Positions 15,542-23,335 of a stretch of DNA of 43,370 nucleotides are shown piece after piece. The notes under the pieces were generated by a model. The model did no database searches and was not told the DNA's origin. It saw only the letters and a program-made list of their open reading frames with translations. Where the stretch lies: contig CAYNKQ010000009.1 of NCBI GenBank assembly GCA_964397855.1, positions 1-43,370 of the forward strand, given 5' to 3'. The position numbers and the translations under genes are program-made. This stretch comes from UBA7683 sp964397855. Lineage in GTDB: Bacteria; Patescibacteriota; Saccharimonadia; Saccharimonadales; UBA7683. The first letter of the stretch is position 1. Every line of letters starts with the position of its first letter.

Positions 15542-15570
15542 AACGCTCCGATCAACGGGGCGTTTTTGTT
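15542..15570 (+). terminator. Intrinsic terminator ahead of the gene at 15600
   Basis: AACGCTCCG / CGGGGCGTT, a 9-bp stem (one T-G pair), loop ATCAA, then TTTTTGTT. It points toward the downstream gene. Confidence 0.85.
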
Positions 15571-15599
15571 ATTGAATACTTAAAAATATGGAGAATAAT

Positions 15600-16442
15600 A
15601 TGAAAATAAGATATACGCCGCCAGATGAAGCGGCAGAGATAATACTTGAAAGAAAAACGAACGAAAGCCTTCAAGTGCAACTAACTAATCTCACAGGTGG
15701 TAACGAGCCACAAGGTTGTTTTGCGATAGATTATGAATTCCCACCCGCCGTGTATGCCGAATACATCGCTCGACCAACCGTGGCAGACATAGCTTTTGCT
15801 AAAGAATCACTTGCTGCAGGACTTACGCCGTGGTGGGCAACATATGAACAAGACGTTTTCACTACCACAAATGTAAAGAAGACCGACATGCTACGACCGC
15901 CACTATCCATGAGCAAGGGTCAGGATACTCGCTCATGGATAGTCAATGTCCAGGACAGGCAGCGGCGGAACACGGGTATAGGCGCATGCCCAACGAATAT
16001 TAATGACTACACCGTTACTGAATACTGGCAAGCATTGCGAAGACTCGTACTACCTACAGTTGGACTAGGAGCGTACTTGAACAATGTAGTCGATCTGAGT
16101 GAATCGTACGCAAGATGGTCAGACAGTGGTGGAACTGACAAAAAAAGCCGAGCATATTACCCAGCAATTATGGGAATGTATACCGCACGGGCAGTACTAT
16201 TTGTCGATTATGATAGATTTCCGGACTTCTTGCCGATTGCTACTGCAGGTTATGAAGCCGCAACCGACGCATTAGGGCTTGAACCGGTAATAGTAAAGTA
16301 TAACCCAGAACAAGTTGAAGCAAGATCACTGGACGGCAACGGAAGGTTAATTGGCCAACGTCAGACTGATCTGACCAGATTTACTACCGCTCAGCTCACA
16401 TGTATTTTAGAGGAAGGTGAGAGTGATGCAGGTGAACAGTAA
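15600..16442 (+). CDS. Hypothetical protein behind the attenuator-like leader
   Basis: 280 residues, not recognised. ATG 15600 is chosen over the in-frame ATG at 15588 because GGAG (15590-15593) sits 6 nt before it. The sequence looks like a soluble globular protein with a central segment VTEYWQALRRLVLP and a Tyr-rich region; there is no signal peptide or membrane helix, and I see no catalytic motif. The 3' end overlaps the S66 peptidase start by 17 nt, so the two are co-translated and probably act together. Expression depends on read-through of the terminator 30 nt upstream unless another promoter exists. Confidence 0.75.
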   Translation: MKIRYTPPDEAAEIILERKTNESLQVQLTNLTGGNEPQGCFAIDYEFPPAVYAEYIARPTVADIAFAKESLAAGLTPWWATYEQDVFTTTNVKKTDMLRPPLSMSKGQDTRSWIVNVQDRQRRNTGIGACPTNINDYTVTEYWQALRRLVLPTVGLGAYLNNVVDLSESYARWSDSGGTDKKSRAYYPAIMGMYTARAVLFVDYDRFPDFLPIATAGYEAATDALGLEPVIVKYNPEQVEARSLDGNGRLIGQRQTDLTRFTTAQLTCILEEGESDAGEQ

Positions 16443-17349
16443 ACCAACCCTAGCTATGTGTGTCACAAGTCTTGGCGCCACTAAAAACCAGCTGAAGCAA
16501 CTGCCAAGCCTTCTTGCTAAGTTAGAGCGTTATTTTAACGTGGTAGCACCAGTAAACCTTGTATCTAGCGATATATTTGATTCTCAGCCAGCTGCAGACC
16601 GGTTACAGAGTCTTGATGAGGCTTTTGCGGCTGCGGATGTAATCGTTGCATTTAATGGTGGGTACAATTCGATTGAATTATTTGAGCGGTTCGATGCAAT
16701 CAAGGCTGGCAACGATAAAATTTTTATTGGCTATTCTGACAATACACTCTTGGTGAATGCGTTACCAGCTGCCAACAAATCACGGGGCTGGCTTGGCCCA
16801 ATGATAGCGACGATGCTTAGGTACCCAGAGTACGTTGATGTATGGGCTCAGAATATCCTGAGTTGGGTCAAGACTGATTTTCAAGCCATCAGTTCAGACT
16901 ACAACCGAATTGGCATCAGAACTCTCCAAGAAGGAGAAATGCGGGGTAGAGTGATTGGTGGTAATGCGTACACATTCGACTTATTACAGGGCACCCGCTA
17001 CTCACCATCTTTTAATAGACCGTTCATCTACATACTTGAGGGTGAAGATTTTATTACTGACAAAAACCGGATCTGGCAAGACACTATCCGCAACCTAGAC
17101 TCAGTACTGCTCCAGCCTGGTGCCATTCAAAACATACAAGGTTTACTGATAGGAAAGTTCCCCGACACATATAGTCTTGATGTAGGCGAGCTAAAAGCCT
17201 CAATAAATAAACGTGCTGTATTGAAGTCCATTCCCGTGGCATACGACTTCCCACGGGGCTATGGTCAGCCTTCACTTACGCTTCCGGTGGGTGAAGAACT
17301 CTCTATCAGGGTATCAGCAGATGACACTATAACCATTAATAAGCTATAA
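16426..17349 (+). CDS. S66-family peptidase (LD-carboxypeptidase / MccF-like), catalytic His replaced
   Basis: 307 residues. S66 enzymes are serine carboxypeptidases that trim murein tetrapeptides (LdcA) or cleave microcin C (MccF). ATG 16426 is preferred to GTG 16417 because AGGAAGG (16411-16417) is correctly spaced for it. The nucleophile motif is GYSDNT with Ser104, preceded by NGGYNSIELFERFD; the acidic triad residue is likely E205 in ILEGED. The usual histidine in the C-terminal GH motif is tyrosine here (Y279 in DFPRGYGQPSLTLPVG). Activity may therefore be altered or lost. It overlaps the unknown upstream gene by 17 nt and its 3' end carries the hisS promoter. Confidence 0.85.
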   Translation: MQVNSKPTLAMCVTSLGATKNQLKQLPSLLAKLERYFNVVAPVNLVSSDIFDSQPAADRLQSLDEAFAAADVIVAFNGGYNSIELFERFDAIKAGNDKIFIGYSDNTLLVNALPAANKSRGWLGPMIATMLRYPEYVDVWAQNILSWVKTDFQAISSDYNRIGIRTLQEGEMRGRVIGGNAYTFDLLQGTRYSPSFNRPFIYILEGEDFITDKNRIWQDTIRNLDSVLLQPGAIQNIQGLLIGKFPDTYSLDVGELKASINKRAVLKSIPVAYDFPRGYGQPSLTLPVGEELSIRVSADDTITINKL

Positions 17350-17350
17350 T
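17321..17350 (+). promoter_or_regulatory. Promoter of hisS (ATGACA - 18 - TATAAT)
   Basis: -35 ATGACA (17321-17326), -10 TATAAT (17345-17350), 18-nt spacer, inside the 3' end of the S66 gene. Nine nucleotides separate the -10 from the hisS ATG. Confidence 0.6.
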
Positions 17351-17359
17351 TGGAGCAAT

Positions 17360-18649
17360 ATGACAAAACTAAGTACACAACCCTACAAAGGCGCAAGAGA
17401 TTTCTACCCAGAAGACAAGCGTCTGCAAAACTATATTTTTGATACCTGGAAAATCGTGTGTGAGCGCTATGGCTACGAAGAATACACCGCTCCCGTGCTT
17501 GAACCAATTGAAATGTACACCAGTAAGACTTCTGATGAAATTGTAAACGAACAAACCTATAGTTTTACCGACCGTGGTGGTAGAACTGTTGTAATGCGGC
17601 CAGAAATGACACCAAGTGTTTCGCGAATGGTAGCTGGCAGAAGGCAAGAATTAGCCTACCCAGTACGTTGGTATTCAATTCCAGATTGCTGGCGCTATGA
17701 ACGACCTCAGCGCGGCCGTAACCGCCAGTTCTGGCAACTTAATGTTGATATCTTTGGCATTGCCACCGTAGATGCCGATCTAGAAATTATTAGTTTAGCT
17801 GACGCAATTTTAAAGCAGTTTGGCGCTGATGATTCTATGTATCAAATTAAAATCAACAGCCGTAAGCTGATTAACCTCATTATGGCGCAGTACTTAGAAC
17901 TTGATGCCATTCAGGCTAAGCAGATGGTTCAGCTGTTCGATAAAAAAGACAAACTGAAGGCTGAAGATTTTGTGGAACGTGCGAGACAGATCTTTAAAGA
18001 TGATCAGCAGGCTGAGGGCTTACAAAAGTTACAAGTACTCCTGAACGCGAAAACACTCGCAGATCTACCGGAAGTACTTCGAGAAAGCCAAGCCGTAACT
18101 GAAGTTCAGGTTCTGTTCACGTTGCTAGGTGAGCATCAAATCAGCTCAGCTACGTTCGACATTACTCTTATGCGCGGTTTTGACTATTACACAGATATTG
18201 TGTTTGAAGTAGTTGATACTGACCCCGAAAACAATCGTTCTATGTTTGGTGGCGGTCGTTATGATGGCCTTGTTGGATCATTTGGAGTTGAGCCAGTTCC
18301 AACAGTCGGTATGGCTATGGGTGATGCTACAATTGAAAACTTCTTGGAAAGCCATAATTTATTACCAAAACTTGAATCCACGACAAAAGTCTACACGGTT
18401 ATAATTGGCGACGTACTCAAAGAAGCTCAGGATATTGTGCGACAACTCCGCTCAAAGGGGGTGAGCGTTGCAATTGACCTTACTGACAGAAAGCCAGAAA
18501 AGCAGATCAAGGCCGCGCTTAAAATGGGTGTGCCAAACTTACTATTTATCGGAGAAGAAGAACTTAAAAATCAAAAGTATATTTTAAGAAATGTAGAGTC
18601 ACAAAAAGAAGAAGTGCTTTTGATTGAAGAGATAGCGACTGCATTATAG
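17360..18649 (+). CDS. hisS: Histidyl-tRNA synthetase
   Basis: Class II synthetase, 429 residues. KGARDFYPED opens the catalytic core; motif 2 is CWRYERPQRGRNRQFWQLN, the HisRS-specific segment is MRGFDYYTDIVFE with GGGRYDGL, and motif 3 is VGMAMGDATIE. The C-terminal anticodon-binding domain covers about the last 95 residues. The start is fixed by the promoter and by the conserved N-terminus. It has its own promoter but could also be reached by transcription from the attenuated promoter at 15404, three genes in all. Confidence 0.97.
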   Translation: MTKLSTQPYKGARDFYPEDKRLQNYIFDTWKIVCERYGYEEYTAPVLEPIEMYTSKTSDEIVNEQTYSFTDRGGRTVVMRPEMTPSVSRMVAGRRQELAYPVRWYSIPDCWRYERPQRGRNRQFWQLNVDIFGIATVDADLEIISLADAILKQFGADDSMYQIKINSRKLINLIMAQYLELDAIQAKQMVQLFDKKDKLKAEDFVERARQIFKDDQQAEGLQKLQVLLNAKTLADLPEVLRESQAVTEVQVLFTLLGEHQISSATFDITLMRGFDYYTDIVFEVVDTDPENNRSMFGGGRYDGLVGSFGVEPVPTVGMAMGDATIENFLESHNLLPKLESTTKVYTVIIGDVLKEAQDIVRQLRSKGVSVAIDLTDRKPEKQIKAALKMGVPNLLFIGEEELKNQKYILRNVESQKEEVLLIEEIATAL

Positions 18650-18658
18650 TGAAGAACC

Positions 18659-18680
18659 AGCGTGCAGCTGGCTGCACGTT
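18659..18680 (+). terminator. Hairpin after hisS
   Basis: CGTGCAG / CTGCACG (18661-18667 and 18672-18678), 7-bp perfect stem, CTGG loop, extendable by two pairs; only TT follows. Likely transcript end for hisS. Confidence 0.6.
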
Positions 18681-18748
18681 AGCACACGATTAGCTAGTTA
18701 ACTGATGCTATTGAATCTTTTAGAAAATTTGATTCCCACGCAAATTGT

Positions 18749-19510
18749 TTAGGTAACGCCTGCCACTTGAGTTACTGAGCTCAGTCGGGCCTTTACGTCT
18801 TGTAGGGAGACTCGAGTACATTCATTTCCATAGCCAGAGCGTCTGACAAAGTCTGGGGAAAGGGTGAAGGTTGCGTATCTGTCAACCACAACTTTTGTAA
18901 GCTTCTCTAGAGTTGTGACTTTAATGTCAGGGTGCTTCGTTGCAGTTACAGCTTCTGAGGTTAAATCTTGGCCATCTCTACCGCAGAGTCTTACAACCGC
19001 ACCTGCTAAAGCTTCGGTTTGCTCATCGATCCCTTCAGTTAGGAGTGTTGTTTTTGCACCCGCTGTTTTTCGTATTCCAATTGGCCTGCCCTGCTTGTCA
19101 ACGATAATTACTGCCGGCTCTAGGTACCATGGATCTGGCGATGGTGATGGTTTGGAAAACTCAGCAAGATCTTCTAAAGCGAATCCTTCAAGTAGCCCGC
19201 ATGTTTCGAGCACGACACCAGTTTTAAAACTAACCGTGATTTCAGTATCGCGCAGTGTTTCAATTCTTGCAGCCAGATTCCCAAGTTCGGTGACGGGCGT
19301 TAGTGGTGATATGGAGCGGGGTGGAAAACTACGATCTCGTACTGTATCATGCACGGCTATTTCTGCCGGAAGCCTCAGTGCGCAACGAAGAGCGCTAGCG
19401 TGGTCATTATAAAACCTTTGATCTTTGAGTTGTAACTCGTGACCATACATTTCGCACATCTCAGCGACACCTTCTACTAAGTCAGTGGGACGTTCTAACG
19501 TAGTACTCAT
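18749..19510 (-). CDS. Hypothetical protein
   Basis: 253 residues, not recognised. Predicted soluble, mixed alpha/beta; a beta segment PAVIIVDKQGRPIGIRKT and a Leu/Glu-rich N-terminal helix MSTTLERPTDLVEGVAEMCE stand out. No signal peptide, membrane helix or familiar catalytic motif. The start is set by a strong promoter whose -10 is 6 nt before the ATG, without a Shine-Dalgarno. Convergent with hisS and divergent from tig. Confidence 0.7.
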   Translation of the reverse strand: MSTTLERPTDLVEGVAEMCEMYGHELQLKDQRFYNDHASALRCALRLPAEIAVHDTVRDRSFPPRSISPLTPVTELGNLAARIETLRDTEITVSFKTGVVLETCGLLEGFALEDLAEFSKPSPSPDPWYLEPAVIIVDKQGRPIGIRKTAGAKTTLLTEGIDEQTEALAGAVVRLCGRDGQDLTSEAVTATKHPDIKVTTLEKLTKVVVDRYATFTLSPDFVRRSGYGNECTRVSLQDVKARLSSVTQVAGVT

Positions 19511-19516
19511 AAATAT

Positions 19517-19545
19517 ATTATATCACATAATATATTTATAGTAAA
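19517..19545 (-). promoter_or_regulatory. Promoter of the 253-residue gene (TTTACT - 17 - TGa-TATAAT), leaderless
   Basis: Minus strand -35 TTTACT (19540-19545), 17-nt spacer ending in TGA, -10 TATAAT (19517-19522), then 6 nt to the ATG at 19510. The distance leaves no room for a ribosome binding site. Confidence 0.7.
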
Positions 19546-19703
19546 CATTCAATCCTCGAGAAGCGGGTCAGCTTTCCCACCCGAATGCCAGAGATACTCG
19601 AGTGGGTTAATATCGCGAGTGAGGGTTTTGTTATCCGCTACGGCGGAATCTAATAATCCTTTTTTAAGAATCAGAAGGTAGTTCAGTGTTTCTGTTGCCT
19701 TGG

Positions 19704-19732
19704 TTCACTTTTTCTATCAGATGTGGCATAAT
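19704..19732 (+). promoter_or_regulatory. Promoter of tig (TTCACT - 17 - TGg-CATAAT), near-leaderless
   Basis: -35 TTCACT (19704-19709), -10 CATAAT (19727-19732) with an extended TG; 8 nt to the ATG at 19741 and no Shine-Dalgarno. Confidence 0.6.
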
Positions 19733-19740
19733 GGTCGCCT

Positions 19741-21021
19741 ATGCAAGTAACACGTAAAGACATCTCAGAGACGAAAGTAAAACTAACCATCAGCCTTGGT
19801 GTTGAAGAACTCGTGCACGCAAAACAGCACGAACTCCAAGAACAGGCAAAAACAATGAAGGTAACTGGTTTCCGGCCAGGTAAAGCACCCACCAGCGTTG
19901 TAGAAAAGCAGCTTGACCAGAATCAGCTTCAAGCGAGTGTCATTAATCATGCCATTAACGACTTCTACGGTGAAGCAATTACTAAAGAAAAGCTTCGTAC
20001 ACTGAATCAGCCAGAGGTTGAAGTCGGTAAATTTGTTCCGTACACAGAACTTGAATTTACGGCTGAAGTAGAAATTATGCCCCCAATCAAGCTGACTGAC
20101 TACACAAAGATCAAAAAATCACCTGCAAAAGTTACTGTAGCTGCAAAAGATGTTGACGAAGTGATCACTAACTTACTCAGTCGAAGTGCTATTAAAGAAG
20201 ATAGCAAGAAAGCGGCAAAAGAAGGTGATGATGTCACCATCGACTTTGAAGGCACCGACAAAGACGGAGAGCTCGTAGCTGGTGCGAGCGGTAAAGACTA
20301 CACGCTTGGTCTTGGTAGCAAAACTTTTATTCCCGGGTTTGAAGAAGGCCTTGTTGGAGTCAAAAAGGGAGACAAGAAAGAACTTAAACTTGAATTTCCT
20401 AAAGACTATCAATCCAAAAAACTGGCTGGTAGCAAAATTACATTTGCAGTAACGGTGAAGAATGTTCAATCTGCCACTGTTCCAACACTTGATGACAAAT
20501 TTGCTGCATCTGTTGGCCCATTTACCACTGTCGAAGATCTTAAAAAAGATGTCAAGCAACAACTTCTTGAACAAAAGGAAACTGAAGAGCTCAACAAAGT
20601 TAAGGATTCAATTGTTGAAGAGCTTGTTAAAAAGTCTACATTAACGTTACCAGAGGTGCTTGTTAACGATCAGATTTCAATGCTTGAACACGACTTCAAT
20701 CAGAACCTTGTGTACCGAGGTATCACCAAGGCTGAGTATCTCAAACAGGAAGGCTTCAAAGACGAACAAGAATGGAAAGACAAAGAACTTAAAGAACAGG
20801 CTGAGCGACGTGTTTCTGTAGGAATGGTGCTTTCTGAAGTTGCTGAAAAAGAGGATCTTAACGTAACCGAAGAAGAAATTTCAGCACGCATTGCGGTTTA
20901 CAAGCAACAGTATCAGCAGTCTGCTGATCAGTTTGATCAACCAGAAATGCAACGCGAAGTTGCTTCACGAATACTAACCGAAAAGACAGTCGACCGACTG
21001 TTTGAACTCGCTACAAAATAG
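19741..21021 (+). CDS. tig: Trigger factor (ribosome-associated chaperone, FKBP-type PPIase)
   Basis: 426 residues. Trigger factor binds the ribosome exit tunnel and shelters nascent chains. The ribosome-docking loop GFRPGKAP is at 43-50. The FKBP-type prolyl isomerase domain runs from about 155 to 245 (EGDDVTIDFEGTDKDGEL, LGLGSKTFIPGFEEGLVG). The C-terminal helical arms fill the rest (KDEQEWKDKELKEQAERRV region). Length is normal. A small membrane protein gene follows after 11 nt. The clpP gene lies downstream but in a separate unit. Confidence 0.96.
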   Translation: MQVTRKDISETKVKLTISLGVEELVHAKQHELQEQAKTMKVTGFRPGKAPTSVVEKQLDQNQLQASVINHAINDFYGEAITKEKLRTLNQPEVEVGKFVPYTELEFTAEVEIMPPIKLTDYTKIKKSPAKVTVAAKDVDEVITNLLSRSAIKEDSKKAAKEGDDVTIDFEGTDKDGELVAGASGKDYTLGLGSKTFIPGFEEGLVGVKKGDKKELKLEFPKDYQSKKLAGSKITFAVTVKNVQSATVPTLDDKFAASVGPFTTVEDLKKDVKQQLLEQKETEELNKVKDSIVEELVKKSTLTLPEVLVNDQISMLEHDFNQNLVYRGITKAEYLKQEGFKDEQEWKDKELKEQAERRVSVGMVLSEVAEKEDLNVTEEEISARIAVYKQQYQQSADQFDQPEMQREVASRILTEKTVDRLFELATK

Positions 21022-21032
21022 GCAGTTAGGAA

Positions 21033-21257
21033 ATGATCAGGGCTGCCATCAGACAGGTAAAAGAAATGGGCGGCTCACTCAGTGAACTGCGTCCAGTTGA
21101 AAAAGTGGTTGGAATAGGCGTGCTACTCGTAGGTGCCTCAGTAATGAAATATGATACAACCTTGACTGCTCAAGAGCGTGACTTAGGGGCTGATATCTTG
21201 TTTGGTACAGCTATTGTATCAAGTGTGGCTACTGTGCTCACTGGAGGTCGCCGGTAG
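21033..21257 (+). CDS. Small hydrophobic protein downstream of tig
   Basis: 74 residues, unknown. Two hydrophobic stretches, about 25-38 (VVGIGVLLVGASVM) and 54-69 (ILFGTAIVSSVATVLT), suggest a two-helix membrane hairpin with a short basic end GGRR. AGGAA lies immediately before the ATG. It follows tig by 11 nt and its last 20 bases overlap the convergent gene at 21238-21663. Confidence 0.6.
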   Translation: MIRAAIRQVKEMGGSLSELRPVEKVVGIGVLLVGASVMKYDTTLTAQERDLGADILFGTAIVSSVATVLTGGRR

Positions 21258-21663
21258 ATTGAATCTGGATATCCAGTAGCTGTGCAAGTGCTAAGAGTAT
21301 AATGAGTGTTCCATGGGATCTGTCGTTCAGTCCAAGTTGTACCAAGTCTTCGCCATGGGTTATGTCGATAATTCCAACTTCTTCTAAGAGATTCTTGTCG
21401 ATATCAAGTTTCCATGAATCAAAATAGTTGCTTTCAGTTTTAGCGTAATCGTTGACCCGTAGTACTAGCGCGCGAATAGCGTCAACATGTTGAAGGTCAT
21501 GAACGTCTTCAAGCTCGGCGAGTTTCTTGAGTCCAGCGTATGCGGCAGTTTCAATATCGGCTACCAAGCTCATAGTTGTTTCAGGTTGTGTAAATAGTAA
21601 ACCCTCAAAACTGTTACTGAAGGCTATCGGTGTTGTTGTACGAGATATCAACGCCACATGCAT
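21238..21663 (-). CDS. Hypothetical alpha-helical protein
   Basis: 141 residues from MHVALISR; unknown. Mostly helical, with an acidic middle (AGLKKLAELEDVHDLQHVDA) and a hydrophobic C-terminal helix TLIILLALAQLLDIQ. The start at 21663 rather than 21669 is chosen because the promoter -10 ends 6 nt before it. Its 3' end overlaps the convergent small membrane-protein gene by 20 bp. Confidence 0.65.
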   Translation of the reverse strand: MHVALISRTTTPIAFSNSFEGLLFTQPETTMSLVADIETAAYAGLKKLAELEDVHDLQHVDAIRALVLRVNDYAKTESNYFDSWKLDIDKNLLEEVGIIDITHGEDLVQLGLNDRSHGTLIILLALAQLLDIQIQSTGDLQ

Positions 21664-21669
21664 ATACAT

Positions 21670-21698
21670 ATTATATCATTCATATTATAAATAATCAA
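21670..21698 (-). promoter_or_regulatory. Promoter (TTGATT - 17 - TGa-TATAAT), leaderless
   Basis: Minus strand -35 TTGATT (21693-21698), 17-nt spacer with TGA, -10 TATAAT (21670-21675), then 6 nt to ATG 21663. Nearly the same arrangement and sequence as the promoter at 19517-19545. Confidence 0.7.
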
Positions 21699-21734
21699 AC
21701 AGCACAGACAATCTTCAACTGGGCATTGGCAGTC

Positions 21735-21763
21735 TTGACCTGCGAGTGCTAACGGACTACAAT
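21735..21763 (+). promoter_or_regulatory. Promoter of clpP (TTGACC - 17 - TACAAT), leaderless
   Basis: -35 TTGACC (21735-21740), -10 TACAAT (21758-21763), 17-nt spacer, then 7 nt (AGGAAGC) to the ATG. A start about 7 nt below the -10 coincides with the start codon. Confidence 0.75.
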
Positions 21764-21770
21764 AGGAAGC

Positions 21771-22355
21771 ATGTTAATACCTACTGTGATAGAACCATCG
21801 GGCCAAGGCGAACGTGCATTTGATATCTACAGTCGATTACTGCGTGATCGTATTATTTTTCTTCACGACGAAGTAAACGAACATACTGCAGGGCTTATTG
21901 TAGCTCAGCTCTTATTCTTGCAATCAGAAGATGCCAAGAAAGATATCTATTTCTACATAAACAGCCCCGGTGGTCATGTCTATGACGGTCTCGCTATTTA
22001 TGACACCATGCAATTTTTAACCTGTGATGTTCAAACAATTGGCATTGGCCTACAAGCGAGCATGGGCGCCTTCTTGCTTAGTTCAGGCACTAAGGGTAAG
22101 CGCGCGGTGCTTCCAAATGCTAAGACCATGATTCATCAACCGAGCAGTGGTGCCCGGGGCAGAATTACTGATATGGAGATCGATCTGCGCGAGGGTATTG
22201 CGCTTAAGCAGGCTCTTAATAAGATTCTTGCAAAAAATACTGGCCAGACTGTTAAAAAGATCGAGGCAGACTCGGATCGTGATTACTGGATGAGTGCTGA
22301 AGAGTCTGTTAGGTATGGACTTGTCGACAAGATTATTACCAAACCTGTGAAATAA
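21771..22355 (+). CDS. clpP: ATP-dependent Clp protease proteolytic subunit ClpP
   Basis: 194-residue serine protease that forms the 14-mer chamber served by ClpC/ClpX. The catalytic triad is visible: S97 in GLQASMGAF, H122 in MIHQPSSG and D171 in SDRDYWMSAEES. The N-terminus MLIPTVIEPSGQGERAFDIYSRLL is typical, with little or no propeptide. It has a separate promoter and predicted leaderless mRNA; its likely unfoldase partner is the clpC gene at the window's left edge. Confidence 0.97.
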   Translation: MLIPTVIEPSGQGERAFDIYSRLLRDRIIFLHDEVNEHTAGLIVAQLLFLQSEDAKKDIYFYINSPGGHVYDGLAIYDTMQFLTCDVQTIGIGLQASMGAFLLSSGTKGKRAVLPNAKTMIHQPSSGARGRITDMEIDLREGIALKQALNKILAKNTGQTVKKIEADSDRDYWMSAEESVRYGLVDKIITKPVK

Positions 22356-22396
22356 ATCACAGAATTATGGATTAAATAGGAGTACTCTGCATAATT

Positions 22397-23008
22397 ATGA
22401 TCAGCACAAATATTCAATTAGTTCCAGCAGATGCGCACCCAGACTATATGTCTCAAGCTGTACAGCCTTTTACGGCCAACGATTTTGATGCGGCTCAGCT
22501 GAATGCCAATACAAGGTCAAACTTTGATACGGTTCAAAGCGCCGAAGAGAAACTTGCATCTCTGTCAAAGTTTGCATACCGTCATGCTGTGCTATTTGGG
22601 GGCGAAGCGGCAGGAAGCGCCACCTTGATGGACCAAAATGCAACAAGAGTTCAGCGAGTGCTGAGGCACTTCGGCAACGACTTTAGTCGTGTCAGAACGT
22701 TTAATGGATGGTACGATCTAAGTGCAGCTACGGTGGGCGATTCCGAAGAAGACCTGAGCACAGCAATACTAGGAAACATACTAGACATAGCCGCCGACAA
22801 GGGTCTCACGCATGTGGAAACTGTTGTTTCGGAAGAAAAAGAAGGTAAGAATCCTAATCTTATAGTTATTGAACATACGGCTCGACTAGATCAACTCGGA
22901 TTTGTGCGTGTTGTAAAGGATCCAGAAAATCCCGAAGAACAAGAAGGAGAGCCTGTCCGTGATCAAGGAAGAGTTTATCCGGGCATAAGGTACAGCGTAA
23001 GCTTGTAG
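22397..23008 (+). CDS. Hypothetical protein between clpP and rpoB
   Basis: 203 residues, unknown. Soluble; a helical middle (SAEEKLASLSKFAYRHAVLF), a central segment LSTAILGNILDIAADKG and a beta segment NPNLIVIEHTARLDQLGFVRV. No signal, membrane helix or metal motif. The C-terminus is rich in Glu, Pro and Arg. AGGAG at 22379-22383 is 13 nt before the ATG, rather far, and CATAAT lies almost on the start, so the exact start is uncertain. It is separated from rpoB by 327 bp. Confidence 0.65.
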   Translation: MISTNIQLVPADAHPDYMSQAVQPFTANDFDAAQLNANTRSNFDTVQSAEEKLASLSKFAYRHAVLFGGEAAGSATLMDQNATRVQRVLRHFGNDFSRVRTFNGWYDLSAATVGDSEEDLSTAILGNILDIAADKGLTHVETVVSEEKEGKNPNLIVIEHTARLDQLGFVRVVKDPENPEEQEGEPVRDQGRVYPGIRYSVSL

Positions 23009-23138
23009 CGTTCGATTACGTTATGTTACTAACGTCGTTTTGAGTGCCAGCCGAAAGATCTGAAACTCTTATTCCAAAATACGCGAGATTCTTCGACTGA
23101 TGCGCGGAATGACAGAAGCAGCACTTTGATCAAAACTA

Positions 23139-23167
23139 TTGACATTCTTTCAGTGCTCGGTCACAAT
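23139..23167 (+). promoter_or_regulatory. Promoter of rpoBC (TTGACA - 17 - CACAAT)
   Basis: Perfect -35 TTGACA (23139-23144), 17-nt spacer, -10 CACAAT (23162-23167). It gives a leader of about 160 nt. Confidence 0.7.
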
Positions 23168-23191
23168 GAGTATCAAGAGGTAGTGTAAGCC

Positions 23192-23222
23192 TGATTTACT
23201 TCAACTGCAGTAAAGTAAATCA
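23192..23222 (+). repeat. rpoB leader hairpin
   Basis: TGATTTACTT (23192-23201) and AAGTAAATCA (23213-23222) form a perfect 10-bp stem with an 11-nt loop containing CTGCAG. There is no T-run, so it is not a simple terminator; it lies about 20 nt after the predicted transcript start. Confidence 0.75.
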
Positions 23223-23335
23223 AAATGCGAGCTTAGGGTCACTTCGAGGTTTTCAACATACAATTTAATGACTTCAACGACTGCATTTTGCATGAATGTG
23301 GTGCCGTGGGGTCACAATAAGGAGCAGCTCTGCCT

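Larger units (their letters stand above)
15440..15570 (+). ncRNA. Structured leader with attenuator-like switch, or small RNA
   Basis: About 130 nt lie between the consensus promoter and an intrinsic terminator. Three pairings compete: TATCC (15494-15498) with GGATA (15513-15517); TTGGTCGGA (15507-15515) with TCCGATCAA (15547-15555), nine pairs including one G-U; and the terminator stem AACGCTCCG (15542-15550) with CGGGGCGTT (15556-15564). The second pairing uses the 5' terminator arm and loop, so it would act as an antiterminator, and the first would release the terminator. The gene at 15600 starts 30 nt after the T-run, so read-through is needed to express it. It matches no riboswitch class I recognise. 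A free-standing small RNA is the alternative. Confidence 0.6.
23009..23335 (+). other. Intergenic region upstream of rpoB
   Basis: 327 bp with no gene. 23089-23115 resembles the GATTCTTCGACT...GGAATGACA type of dispersed intergenic repeat. It then holds the rpoB promoter (23139-23167), a 10-bp hairpin (23192-23222), two copies of GGGTCAC (23236-23242 and 23309-23315) and the rpoB ribosome binding site AAGGAG (23319-23324). Confidence 0.7.

Noticed and set aside
15588..15599. ATG at 15588 as start of the gene behind the attenuator
   Set aside because: Its GGAG is downstream of it and correctly spaced for the ATG at 15600.
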